This document shows positions 46,784-55,578 of a stretch of 64,000 nt of DNA, piece after piece (within the stretch, counting starts at the first letter, position 1; each line of letters begins with the position of its first letter). Made by a program: the position numbers and the translations under genes. Below the pieces are notes generated by a model, which saw only the letters and a list, made by a program, of their open reading frames with translations, searched no databases and had not been told where the DNA came from. Origin of the DNA: Lysobacter changpingensis (lineage in GTDB: Bacteria; Pseudomonadota; Gammaproteobacteria; Xanthomonadales; Xanthomonadaceae); NCBI RefSeq assembly GCF_017308985.1, contig NZ_JADWPE010000002.1, positions 186,001 through 250,000 of the forward strand, read 5' to 3'.

Positions 46784-47739
46784 GCGAGCACCATCGCCTT
46801 GAGGAAACCATCCGGACGGGTGGAGAGCGTGTGGAACGCATCGCCGATGCGGTCGAGCGGAAACCGGTGCGTGAGCAGCGGGAACGGATCGATCGCGCCG
46901 CGCTCCACCGCGTCCATCGCCTCGCGCAATCCACGCAACGCCACGACGGGATCGCGTTCGTGCGCGTTGATCACGTCGAGTCCGCGCCAGTTCCACTGCT
47001 GCATGTCGACCTGGCGGGGGCCGTCCTGGTGATAGCCGGCGATGATCAGCCGCCCACCTTCGGCGCTGATGCCGCTGGCGATGTCGAGCGTCGCCTGCTC
47101 GCCCGCCGCTTCGATCACGCGCGCGCAGCCGCCAACGCTGAGTTCCTTCACCGCACCGATCCCGGCATGCACGTCTTCCGTGGACAGCACCTCGTCGGCA
47201 CCGCACGCGCGTGCGACATCGAGTGCGAAAGGACGTCGCGACAGCGCGATCACGCGCGCGCCGGCGCGGTGCGCCAGCTGGATCATCAAGGCGCCAATGA
47301 AGCCGACGCCGACGATGGCGACGACATGTCCCACACGGATGTCGCTGCGCCGCCAGATGTTCATCGCACAGGCCAGCGGCTCGCCCGGCAGCGGGCGCGT
47401 TGCCGCGTTCGAAGGCAGGCGCGCGAGCGAATCGACGCCGGCCACGTCGTACTCCGCATATGCCCTGCCCGACAGCAGGGCGACGCGGTCGCCGACGTGC
47501 CAGCCATCGACGCCATCGCCGACCTCGTCGATCTCGCCCCAGCCTTCATGCCCCGGCGCACCGGGTTCGAACGGATAGCGGAACCACGGCCGTCCGGCCC
47601 ACACCGGCAGGTTCGACGCGCACACGCCGCAGCCCTGCAATCGCACGCGCACTTCGCCGCTCGATGGCTGCGGTCGCGACGTGCGCTCCACGTGGATGCG
47701 TCCGTCGCCGTCGAACACCGCCGAGCGCATCGTGTTCAT
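46780..47739 (-). CDS. Zinc-dependent alcohol dehydrogenase (MDR family)
   Basis: A 319-aa medium-chain dehydrogenase. It has the catalytic zinc motif QGCGVCASNLPVW, GHEGWGEIDEVG, and the nucleotide-binding VVAIVGVGFIGALMIQLAHRAGA. The structural-zinc loop of four cysteines is absent, as in sorbitol/threonine-dehydrogenase-like members with short lobes. ATG codons at 47739 and 47730 both fit. Paired by overlap with the Gfo/Idh gene, a frequent pairing in sugar oxidation and transamination routes. Substrate unknown. Confidence 0.88.
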   Translation of the reverse strand: MNTMRSAVFDGDGRIHVERTSRPQPSSGEVRVRLQGCGVCASNLPVWAGRPWFRYPFEPGAPGHEGWGEIDEVGDGVDGWHVGDRVALLSGRAYAEYDVAGVDSLARLPSNAATRPLPGEPLACAMNIWRRSDIRVGHVVAIVGVGFIGALMIQLAHRAGARVIALSRRPFALDVARACGADEVLSTEDVHAGIGAVKELSVGGCARVIEAAGEQATLDIASGISAEGGRLIIAGYHQDGPRQVDMQQWNWRGLDVINAHERDPVVALRGLREAMDAVERGAIDPFPLLTHRFPLDRIGDAFHTLSTRPDGFLKAMVLA

Positions 47740-48839
47740 GCGGCGTGCGTCCGTGTGTTTGCCGTCGTCGCAGGGGCGCGGGTGGGAACGCCCGATTCGA
47801 TCATCCAATCATGCAGCCGCGCGATGCCTTCGCGCGCGTCGACCACCGGCGCCCAGCCGGTGGCGAGCCGGAACGCGTGCGTGTCGGACACGTAGTAACG
47901 CTGGTCGCCGACGCGCCAGGGGCCGTATTCCGTGCGCGGCGCGCGGCCGACCAGCGCGGCGATGACCGCGAGTACCTCGCGCAGGCTCAACGCATTGGCC
48001 GGTCCACCGCCCATGTTGAACGCGCGGCCGGCGAGCTCGTGCATCTGCGCCTGGCAGCGCACGAACGCGTCCACCAGATCCTGCACGAACAGGATGTCGC
48101 GCACCTGCCGGCCGTCGCCATAGATCGTGATCGCCTCGCGGCGCAGCGCGCGGCGCAGGAAGTGCGCGACCCAGCCCTGGTCCTCGTTGCCGCACTGGTG
48201 CGGACCGTAGATGCAGCTCATGCGGAACAGCGCCGCGGGAAGACCGAAACTGCGCGCGTAATCGAGCACGTACTGGTCCGCCCCGCCCTTCGAACAGCCG
48301 TAGGGGCTGTGGAAATCCAGCGACCGGGACTCGCCCACGCCGCGCTCACGAAGCGTCGCATCGCGCGGCTGGTAGCGTTCGCCCGCGATGTCCAGCGCGA
48401 TGTCGTCCAGCGCGCCGTACACCTTGTTGGTGGAGGTGAACACGAGCGTCGGCGGCGCATCGAGCCCGCGCATCGCCTCGAGCACGTTGAGCGTGCCGCC
48501 GAGGTTGGTCTCGAAGTCGTCGCGCGGATCGAGCAGGCTCGACGTCACCGCGACCTGCGCGGCGAAATGGAAGATCTGCGATGCATCCGACACGGCTGCC
48601 CGCACGCGTGCGGTGTCGCGCACGTCGGCGACGTCGATGCGCGCCCGCTCGCCGAAGCGCTGGTGCAGCCAGCGCGCGTTCGCCTCCACGCCGGGACGCG
48701 ACAGGTTGTCGTAGAGCACGACACGATGGCCTTCTTCCAGCAACCGCGTCGCCAGGTTGGTGCCGATGAAACCGGCGCCACCGGTGATCAGCACCGGACC
48801 CTCGCGCCGCGGATGCCGCACGTTCGCACGCGCGCTCAT
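47736..48839 (-). CDS. NAD-dependent epimerase, CDP-paratose 2-epimerase-like
   Basis: A 367-aa extended SDR. The NAD motif is VLITGGAGFIGTNLATRL, and the following NLSRPGVEANARWLHQRFG is characteristic of CDP-tyvelose/paratose 2-epimerases. The catalytic Tyr-Lys is in SPYGCSKGGADQYV, and Thr/Ser upstream in FTSTNKVYG. The substrate may be another nucleotide sugar. ATGA overlap with the alcohol dehydrogenase and with the epimerase upstream. Confidence 0.87.
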   Translation of the reverse strand: MSARANVRHPRREGPVLITGGAGFIGTNLATRLLEEGHRVVLYDNLSRPGVEANARWLHQRFGERARIDVADVRDTARVRAAVSDASQIFHFAAQVAVTSSLLDPRDDFETNLGGTLNVLEAMRGLDAPPTLVFTSTNKVYGALDDIALDIAGERYQPRDATLRERGVGESRSLDFHSPYGCSKGGADQYVLDYARSFGLPAALFRMSCIYGPHQCGNEDQGWVAHFLRRALRREAITIYGDGRQVRDILFVQDLVDAFVRCQAQMHELAGRAFNMGGGPANALSLREVLAVIAALVGRAPRTEYGPWRVGDQRYYVSDTHAFRLATGWAPVVDAREGIARLHDWMIESGVPTRAPATTANTRTHAA

Positions 48840-49993
48840 CGCTGCAATCCCCGCCGGGAGAGCTCCGCCGTGGCGGCGTCGACGCGATCGATCGCCTGCT
48901 GCCCCTGCATCCAATCGACCAGTTCCGCCAATCCCCGCTCCAGCGTCATGCGCGGCGCGTAGCCGAGCAGCTCGCGCGCCAGCGTGATGTCGGCGAAGCA
49001 GTGGCGGATGTCGCCGACGCGGTATTGCCCGGTGATTTCCGGCTCAATACCCTCGACGTCCAGCGCCCGCGCCATCGCGTGCGCGACCTCTGCGATGGAC
49101 AGGGACACGCCGCTGCCGACGTTGATCGCACGGCCCGTGGCGGCGTCGGATTCCAGCGCCAGCCGGCACGCGCGCGCGACGTCGCTCACGTGCACGAAAT
49201 CGCGACGCTGCCGGCCATCCTCGAAGATGCGCGGCGGTTTGCCGTTCATGTAGCGCGCGGCGAAGATCGCGAGCACGCCGGTGTACGGATTCGACAACGC
49301 CTGCCGCGTGCCGTAGATGTTGAAGAAACGCAGCGCCGTGGTCGGGATGCCATAGGCCTGTCCGACCATCAGGCACAAGCGCTCCTGGTCGAGCTTGGAC
49401 AACGCATACACCGATGTCGGCATCGGCGGCGTGCCTTCGTGCGTGGGCACGGGCGTGAGCGGCTCGCCGTCGAGATGCAGCTCCCAGCTGCCGCCGTGGC
49501 GCAGGGCGTGCGGATCGCGTTCGGGTGGCGCGACGGCGCGGCCTGACGCGTCCGTGTACAGGCCTTCGCCGTACACGCTCATGCTCGACGCGACGACGAG
49601 CCGCTTCACCGGTGCGCGCGAGAGTGCTTCGAGCAATACCGCCGTGCCGCGGTTGTTCACATCGGTGTAGTGCTCGATCTCGTACATGCTCTGCCCGACG
49701 CCGACCGCCGCCGCGAGGTGGAACACGCGGTCGACGCCGTCGAGCGCCTCACGCACCGCATGCGCGTCGCGCACGTCGCCCTGCATGCGTTCGACTTCGC
49801 CGGACAGGTACTGCGGCCACTGCGCGGACTCGCCGTGCACCTGCGCCGCGAGTGCATCGAGTACGCGCACCTGGTAGCCTTGCGCCAGCAGTTCGTCGGC
49901 CAGGTGCGAGCCCACGAAACCCGCGCCGCCGGTGATGAGCACGCGTCCGCGCGCGGCGGAACCGCCGTTGCCACGGGTCTCATGCGCAGTCAC
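48836..49993 (-). CDS. NAD-dependent nucleotide-sugar epimerase/dehydratase
   Basis: A 385-aa extended SDR. It has VLITGGAGFVGSHLADEL, catalytic TSVYALSKLDQERL, and RRDFVHVSDVARA typical of UDP-glucose/GlcNAc 4-epimerase relatives. An insertion near 165-200 (LRHGGSWELHLDGEPLTPV) is longer than usual. The start is a GTG at 49993 with a strong GGAGGT ribosome site; it overlaps the upstream gene by 14 bases. No suitable ATG exists. Confidence 0.87.
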   Translation of the reverse strand: MTAHETRGNGGSAARGRVLITGGAGFVGSHLADELLAQGYQVRVLDALAAQVHGESAQWPQYLSGEVERMQGDVRDAHAVREALDGVDRVFHLAAAVGVGQSMYEIEHYTDVNNRGTAVLLEALSRAPVKRLVVASSMSVYGEGLYTDASGRAVAPPERDPHALRHGGSWELHLDGEPLTPVPTHEGTPPMPTSVYALSKLDQERLCLMVGQAYGIPTTALRFFNIYGTRQALSNPYTGVLAIFAARYMNGKPPRIFEDGRQRRDFVHVSDVARACRLALESDAATGRAINVGSGVSLSIAEVAHAMARALDVEGIEPEITGQYRVGDIRHCFADITLARELLGYAPRMTLERGLAELVDWMQGQQAIDRVDAATAELSRRGLQR

Positions 49994-51017
49994 GATCCAC
50001 CTCCATCGCGCGCGCGTTGCGCGAGGCCTCCTGCGCTGCGAACCAGGCGATGGTGCGGCGCAGGCCCTCATCGAGTGGAATGCGCGGTTCCCAGCCCAGT
50101 TGCGTGCGCGCGAGCGAGATGTCGGGGCAACGCCGTGTCGGATCGTCCGTGGGCATCGGCTTGCGCACCAGCCGTGAATGCGAGCCGGTGAGCGCGAGGA
50201 TGCGCTCGGCCAGTTCCAGCACCGTGACTTCGACCGGATTTCCCAGATTCACCGGACCGGTGAAGCCCGGCGGCGTTTCCATCAACCGCATGATGCCCTG
50301 CACGAGGTCGTCGACGTAGCAGAACGAACGCGTCTGCCGGCCTTCGCCATAGATCGTCATCGGCTCGCCACGCAGCGCCTGCACGATCAGGTTCGACACC
50401 ACGCGTCCGTCATCCTCGCGCATGAACGGGCCGTAGGTGTTGAAGATGCGCGCGACCTTGATCTGCACGCCATGCTCGCGGCGGTAATCGAAGAACAGCG
50501 TTTCGGCGCAACGCTTTCCTTCGTCGTAGCACGCGCGCGGGCCGGTGGTGCTCACCGCGCCGCGATAGGCTTCCTTCTGCGGATGCGTCTCCGGCTCGCC
50601 GTAGACCTCGCTGGTGGACGCCTGGAAGATGCGCGCGCGATTGCGGTGCGCGAGTTGCAGCAGGTTGAGCGCGCCCTCCAGGCAGGTCTTCAACGTGTGC
50701 ACCGGCTGCGCCTGGTAATGGATGGGCGAGGCGCAGCATGCGAGGTTGAACACGATGTCCGCGATCGGATCGAAGGAAGCACCGTCGAACGACTCGGTCA
50801 CGTCATGGCGCACGAAGCGCAGGCGGTGACCGTTCGCGGTGTCGTCCATCAGCCCGCTCAGGTTGGTCAAACGCCCCGTCACGAGGCTGTCGAGCGCGAC
50901 CACCTCGTACCCCTCTTCGACGAGGCGCCTGCACAGGTGCGCCCCGAGGAACCCCGCGCCGCCAGCGACCAGTGCGCGGCGACGCCCCTTGTGTTTCGAC
51001 CGTTCAACGCCGTCCAT
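49980..51017 (-). CDS. UDP-glucuronate decarboxylase-like SDR (UDP-xylose synthase type)
   Basis: A 345-aa extended SDR and first gene of the operon. The UXS markers are present: VAGGAGFLGAHLCRRL, NLACCASPIHYQAQPVHT and the catalytic YDEGKRCAETLFFDYRR. GRQTRSFCYVDDLVQG follows. It would turn UDP-glucuronate into UDP-xylose, or its 4-keto intermediate into a related sugar. Supply of a pentose fits the xylosidase-like gene at 55579. The promoter must lie in the 549-base gap upstream. Confidence 0.9.
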   Translation of the reverse strand: MDGVERSKHKGRRRALVAGGAGFLGAHLCRRLVEEGYEVVALDSLVTGRLTNLSGLMDDTANGHRLRFVRHDVTESFDGASFDPIADIVFNLACCASPIHYQAQPVHTLKTCLEGALNLLQLAHRNRARIFQASTSEVYGEPETHPQKEAYRGAVSTTGPRACYDEGKRCAETLFFDYRREHGVQIKVARIFNTYGPFMREDDGRVVSNLIVQALRGEPMTIYGEGRQTRSFCYVDDLVQGIMRLMETPPGFTGPVNLGNPVEVTVLELAERILALTGSHSRLVRKPMPTDDPTRRCPDISLARTQLGWEPRIPLDEGLRRTIAWFAAQEASRNARAMEVDRDCA

Positions 51018-51566
51018 ATCCGTTCCCTATGTGCTTCGGGAATGCGCGCGCGTGGTTCGCATGCGTCGTCCCGGTGATCTGGGGGAGCCGAACGGAACCG
51101 CCGCAGGATCGACCTGCGTACGTCGTTCGGGCTGGTTGATCCGCCGGCGCGGACGGGACTCACACGTCCTGACGCCGGCGGGTAACGGGCGGCTGTAGCG
51201 TTCTTGTCGTCGCCGGGCGCCCGCCCGGCTGAAGCTCAACACCAGCCTCGTCCATACGAGGCGACGGTTCTTCGTCCGATTCGATGCGTTGTTGTTGCTT
51301 CTTCAACGGATCGACGCCAACCAGGAACCGTCTTGCGACACAAACCATCTTGGGGTTGGAGAAAAAGGGATTCGATGCCGTGTGATCTCGCCGGTCCACC
51401 TCCATGACCTGAGTGGATGGACGACCGTACGTTGTCACGTCATCGGTTCCGCTTCGTGACTCCACGCTTCGTAACGCAGGGGTCGCCCCTTCAGGTTGGA
51501 AGCGAGTGTCCCATGCCTGGTTTTAAACCGGCGAGAAGAAACAGATGGGCTCGACCGACGCGGCTT
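51018..51566. other. Gene-free gap upstream of the 11-gene glycan operon
   Basis: This 549-base stretch lies between the operon's first gene and the phosphatase gene on the same strand. I see no convincing gene, REP unit or terminator in it. Base composition is more mixed than around it (for example near 51285-51300 and 51340-51375), and a small GGTTT-T-AAACC palindrome lies at 51520-51530. It probably holds a long leader plus promoter and perhaps regulatory sites for the operon. Confidence 0.5.
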
Positions 51567-52166
51567 TCACACTCTGGCGTCCGCTTCGTTGATCCGAAGG
51601 ATGCGGACATTGTCTTCGTCGAGTTCGATCTCGCTGAGGGAGCCGGTCGAGATCTCGATGCGCTGGAACAGGTCGAGCGCGATGCCCGCGTAATGCGCGA
51701 TCGCCGCGCGGATGAGGTCGCCGTGACTCACCACGACGACACGTTCGTGGGGGTGTCGCGCGCGCACCAGCGAGAGTCCCGCGATCATGCGCGCCTGTGC
51801 CTGCAGCATGCTTTCTCCACCCGGCACGTCGGCGCAGCTGCGGAACGCGTTGAAGCGGCGAAAGCGCACGTCGCGCGCGAGTTCATCGAAGTCGAGCCCG
51901 CTCCAACGGCCGAACTCGATTTCCAGAAACTCTTCACGAGGCTCGACATCGCAACGCACTACCGTCGCAATCGCTTCGGCGGTTTCCATCGCCCTGCGCA
52001 GCGGGCTGCTGTACACCCTGGCGACCGGGAGGCGCGCCAGGCGCGCGGCCAGCCACTGCGCCTGCTTCCGCCCTTCCGGGTCGAGTCCGATGCCGGCATC
52101 GCGCCCGGACAGGCGCTTGCCGTTGGCTTCGGTGTTGGCGTGCCGGACGAGCAGCAGGCGGGTCAT
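51567..52166 (-). CDS. Histidine phosphatase family protein
   Basis: A 199-aa phosphoglycerate-mutase-fold phosphatase. It has the catalytic RHG-type motif LLLVRHANTEANG, SSPLRRAMETAEAI, the acid Glu in FLEIEFGRWSGLDFDEL and the second His in VVVSHGDLIRAAI. The start at 52166 gives the normal length; longer versions reach into the divergent gene. In this locus it might dephosphorylate inositol phosphate or a sugar phosphate, since no inositol monophosphatase is present. Divergent from the pyruvyl transferase, with only 43 bases between starts. Confidence 0.88.
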   Translation of the reverse strand: MTRLLLVRHANTEANGKRLSGRDAGIGLDPEGRKQAQWLAARLARLPVARVYSSPLRRAMETAEAIATVVRCDVEPREEFLEIEFGRWSGLDFDELARDVRFRRFNAFRSCADVPGGESMLQAQARMIAGLSLVRARHPHERVVVVSHGDLIRAAIAHYAGIALDLFQRIEISTGSLSEIELDEDNVRILRINEADARV

Positions 52167-52209
52167 GGCGGCATGAGCGGACGCGACCGTTGAAGCTTCG
52201 ACACTTCGC

Positions 52210-53292
52210 ATGGACGGGCCCGTGAAGATCGGCGTACTCACCTTTCATCGCTGCATCAATTACGGCAGCTACTGGCAGGCGCGATGCCTGGTGGAAGGCC
52301 TGGGCGCGCTCGGACACCGCGCCGAACTGCTGGATCATGCGAGCGCACGAGTCGATCGCGCTGAATGGCGATGCGCGCTGCGTCCGGTACCCGGGCAGAC
52401 GGGCGATCGCGCGGCATATCGGCGGAAGATGCTGCGGTTCTTCCAGGCGTTCGCGACGCTGCCGCTGTCGCCGCGCTTTCCGCTCGACGCGCCGCGGTTC
52501 ATGGACGAGTACGAAGCGATCGTCGTCGGCAGCGACGAAGTGTGGAACCTCTCGCACCCATGGTACGGCGGCGTTCCGCTGTTCTATGGGCAGGGACTGC
52601 GGACGCAGCGGGCGCTCGCGTATGCGGCGAGTTTCGGCCATCACGACACATCCAGCGGGCTCGATCCGGCATGGGCGCGACGCCTGCGCGGTTTCGAGGC
52701 GATTGCCGTGCGCGACGAAGCGTCGCGCGCGCTCGTGGCCGCCGCGATCGGCGCGGATGTCGACGTCGTGCTAGATCCCTGCCTGGCATTCCCGCCGGGA
52801 TTCGATGCTTACGAAAGCCGTACGGAAGAGCACGCTTACGTCGCGCTGTACGGCCACGGATTCTCGTCCGGTTTCGCGAACGCGGTTCGCGGTTGGGCGC
52901 ATCGACGCGGCCTGCCGATCGTCAGCATCGGTTATCGCAACGATTGGGCGGATCGCCAGTGGATCGAGGCGGGCCCCCTCGAGTTCGCTCCGTTCATCGC
53001 GAACGCCGACGCCGTCGTCACCAACTTCTTCCACGGCTGCGTGTTCGCGCTGCGCCATCGGCGGCCGTTCGTCTGCGAGGCGTCGTGGTACCGCGGAACC
53101 AAACTTCGCTGCCTGATGCAGCAGGTCGGCGGCGAGCGGCATCTTCTTGCCCCCGCCATGACGCCGGATGACATCGCGGGCGTGCTCGACGTGCCGATAT
53201 CCGCATGCGTCGATGCGCGTATCGAACGGTTGCGGTTGGCGTCCCGGGAGTTCCTGCGCGAGGCGGTGCTGGCGCAGGCGGCCGTGTCGTGA
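52210..53292 (+). CDS. Polysaccharide pyruvyl transferase family protein
   Basis: A 360-aa GT-B-like transferase of the CsaB/WcaK/PssM family, which adds ketal pyruvate from phosphoenolpyruvate to a glycan. Family features are IGVLTFHRCINYGSYWQAR at the N-terminus, IVVGSDEVWNLSHPWYGG, AVRDEASRALV and VTNFFHGCVFALRHRRPFV. It is followed by a GTGA-overlapping FrhB-like iron-sulfur gene, a pairing seen in other polysaccharide loci. Sugar acceptor unknown. Confidence 0.9.
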   Translation: MDGPVKIGVLTFHRCINYGSYWQARCLVEGLGALGHRAELLDHASARVDRAEWRCALRPVPGQTGDRAAYRRKMLRFFQAFATLPLSPRFPLDAPRFMDEYEAIVVGSDEVWNLSHPWYGGVPLFYGQGLRTQRALAYAASFGHHDTSSGLDPAWARRLRGFEAIAVRDEASRALVAAAIGADVDVVLDPCLAFPPGFDAYESRTEEHAYVALYGHGFSSGFANAVRGWAHRRGLPIVSIGYRNDWADRQWIEAGPLEFAPFIANADAVVTNFFHGCVFALRHRRPFVCEASWYRGTKLRCLMQQVGGERHLLAPAMTPDDIAGVLDVPISACVDARIERLRLASREFLREAVLAQAAVS

Positions 53293-54659
53293 ACGCGCCG
53301 ACGCCCCAGGCCATGGTTCGCGCGGGCCGCTGCATCGGATGCGGCGGATGCGTGGCGCAGTCCGAAGCGGGCGCGGCCGTGATGCGATTCGATGCCTATG
53401 GACAGCTGAAGCCCAGTGGCTCCCGGGCGTGGAATCGCAACGCTGGTTCCATCGTCGGGAAAACCTGTCCGTTCTCGTCGGATGCAGTGGACGAGGACGA
53501 GCTCGCGTCGGCGCTGTTTCCCGATGCGCCGGCGCACGATCCGGCGACCGGCCGCCATGTCACGGCCTACGTCGGCCATGTGATCGAAGGCGACTACCGG
53601 CAACAAGGAAGTTCCGGCGGGCTGGCCAGCTGGATGGCGTCGGAGCTGTTGCGCAGCGGGCGCGTGGACGCCGTCGCGCATGTGCACGCCTGCGAGGATC
53701 CGGGGGCGAGCGGGCGTTTGTTCGAATACCGCCTTTCGCGCACCGAAGCCGAAGTGCGCGCCGGTGCGGGTTCGCGCTATTACCCGGTGGAGATGTCCGG
53801 GGTGTTGCGCACGATGCTCGGCGAACCGGGGCGTTATGCGATCGTCGGGATTCCTTGCTTCGTCAAGGCCGTGCAGCTGATGCGGCGGTGTCATCCGCGC
53901 CTGCGCGAACGCATCGCCTGCACCATCGGCCTGTTCTGCGGGCATATGAAGAGCGCGCGCTTCGCCGAGAGCCTTGCATGGCAGATGGGCGTCGACGCGC
54001 GCGAGGTGCAGCGCATCGATTTCCGCAAGAAGCATCCCGACCGCCCCGCGAACTGGTATCACGCCGCGATCGCATTGAAGAACGGAGAGACGCGCGGTCA
54101 CGACTGGTGGCCGCTAGTGGATGGCGACTGGGGCGCGGGATTCTTCATGGATTCGGCATGCAATTCCTGCGACGACGTGATGGCGGAAACCGCCGATGTG
54201 TCTTTCGGCGACGCGTGGGTCGAGCCGTATGCATCGAGCTGGCAGGGCCATAACGTCGTGGTCGTGCGTACGCCGGACCTCGATGCCCTGTTGCGCGAAG
54301 CCAGCGACGCCGGGCGCATCGAACTCACGCCGGTGGATGCGGCTTTCGTGGCCGCGACGCAGGCGGCGGGTCTGCGGCAACGTCGCGAAGGACTGGCCTT
54401 CCGGCTCGCACGTTGTAGCGATCCACCGCGCAAGCGGGTGCAGCCCGACGCGCCCGCGCCGACGCCGCAACGACGGCGGATCTACGCGCTGCGCGCATCG
54501 ATCTCGCGCTGGAGCCATCGCATGTTCCGCATCGCCCGTGCGCTTCGCATCCGCACGATCTACCTGCTGTGGGCGCGCGCCGCACTCACCATCTACCACG
54601 CCTTCGCATACCGGCGCGGGCGCCTTGGTGCGCTGGTCAACCGGCTCGGGCTTGGATGA
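53289..54659 (+). CDS. FrhB-like (coenzyme F420 hydrogenase/dehydrogenase beta subunit family) iron-sulfur protein
   Basis: A 456-aa protein with an N-terminal ferredoxin-like CIGCGGC cluster motif. FrhB N- and C-domains follow (GSSGGLASWMASELL; IVGIPCFVKAVQLMRR; GLFCGHMKS; DSACNSCDDVMAETADVSFGDAW), with further cysteines that probably bind a second cluster. A basic C-terminal tail of ~80 residues with amphipathic helices may associate with the membrane. The start is GTG at 53289 (GTGA overlap), with an ATG at 53313 as alternative. This family does not imply F420 use here; in surface-glycan clusters it accompanies pyruvyl transferases with no settled function. Confidence 0.85.
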   Translation: MNAPTPQAMVRAGRCIGCGGCVAQSEAGAAVMRFDAYGQLKPSGSRAWNRNAGSIVGKTCPFSSDAVDEDELASALFPDAPAHDPATGRHVTAYVGHVIEGDYRQQGSSGGLASWMASELLRSGRVDAVAHVHACEDPGASGRLFEYRLSRTEAEVRAGAGSRYYPVEMSGVLRTMLGEPGRYAIVGIPCFVKAVQLMRRCHPRLRERIACTIGLFCGHMKSARFAESLAWQMGVDAREVQRIDFRKKHPDRPANWYHAAIALKNGETRGHDWWPLVDGDWGAGFFMDSACNSCDDVMAETADVSFGDAWVEPYASSWQGHNVVVVRTPDLDALLREASDAGRIELTPVDAAFVAATQAAGLRQRREGLAFRLARCSDPPRKRVQPDAPAPTPQRRRIYALRASISRWSHRMFRIARALRIRTIYLLWARAALTIYHAFAYRRGRLGALVNRLGLG

Positions 54660-55569
54660 ACTTCGGCAGGCGCGCGGCGACGCGATCGAGCACGTCGTCC
54701 CATGCGCCGGGTTTCGCCTGGCGGAACAGGCGCATCGTCGGATACCACGGACTGTCCTCGCGTTCGCGCATCCAGCGCCAGTCGGGATCGTGCGAGAGCA
54801 GCGTCCACACCGGAACGCCAAGCGCGCCGGCCATGTGCGCGGGCATCGAATCGATGGTGACCAGCAGGTCCATCGCACGCACCGCGCGTGCGTAGGAAAC
54901 GAGGTCGAGTTCTCCCGGGAACGTGCCCGACTCGCCATCCCATCCCGCTTCGATCGCGTCGGGCTGCAGGATGAACCAGTCGATGCCGCGCAGTTCGAGC
55001 AGCCGTCGTACACGGGCGAACCCGATCGAACGCCGCGCGTCCCACGCGCCGGAGCGCCACACGAGCCCGACTGCCGGCCGTTTCGGATCGACGCGCAACG
55101 GCAGCGGCTCGGCGTGAAGGTATGGCGCTCCAGCTGGAATCGTTTCGATCGTCGTGCGGAACACGTGCGCGAGTTCCATGATCTCGACGTCGACGTCGTA
55201 CCGAACATCAGGCACGCCATCGTGCAATGGGAGAACATGATCGATGCCGTCCGTGCGCGCGAGCAGCGGAACGAGTCCCGGCTGCGCCCACACGATCACC
55301 TCGCGCGCACGCGTGTGCAGCAGCGGCATGTAGCGGACGAACTGGATCGTGTCGCCGAGGCCGTGATAGCAGCGCACCAGCACGCGCCGATCGTCGACGG
55401 GCTCGCCCTTCCACACGTACTGTTCGTGTCGCGGCCAATGCCAGCACGATGCACGACGACGCTGCAGCAACTGCGCGTCCGTGACGCGCCACGCTTCTTC
55501 CCAGCGCCCATCGCGCATGTGGTCGAGCCATGTTTCCAGTGGCGTGGCGGCGGGCGCGCCGGCGTTCAT
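54637..55569 (-). CDS. Glycosyltransferase family 9-like protein
   Basis: A 310-aa GT9/heptosyltransferase-like protein. The acceptor-side motif RCYHGLGDTIQFVRYMPLL is that of TPR-linked GT9 proteins. The donor side has AVGLVWRSGAWDARRSI and TIDSMPAHMAGALGVPVWTLL followed by SPWYPTMRLFRQ. The first ~40 residues are a short helical part instead of a long TPR array. It runs convergently with the FrhB-like gene and their ends overlap by 23 bases. Donor unknown. Confidence 0.86.
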   Translation of the reverse strand: MNAGAPAATPLETWLDHMRDGRWEEAWRVTDAQLLQRRRASCWHWPRHEQYVWKGEPVDDRRVLVRCYHGLGDTIQFVRYMPLLHTRAREVIVWAQPGLVPLLARTDGIDHVLPLHDGVPDVRYDVDVEIMELAHVFRTTIETIPAGAPYLHAEPLPLRVDPKRPAVGLVWRSGAWDARRSIGFARVRRLLELRGIDWFILQPDAIEAGWDGESGTFPGELDLVSYARAVRAMDLLVTIDSMPAHMAGALGVPVWTLLSHDPDWRWMREREDSPWYPTMRLFRQAKPGAWDDVLDRVAARLPKFIQARAG

Positions 55570-55578
55570 GTCATCGGC

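Noticed and set aside
53289-54659. Evidence for coenzyme F420 metabolism
   Set aside because: The FrhB family is widespread in surface-glycan loci; no F420 biosynthesis gene is in the window.
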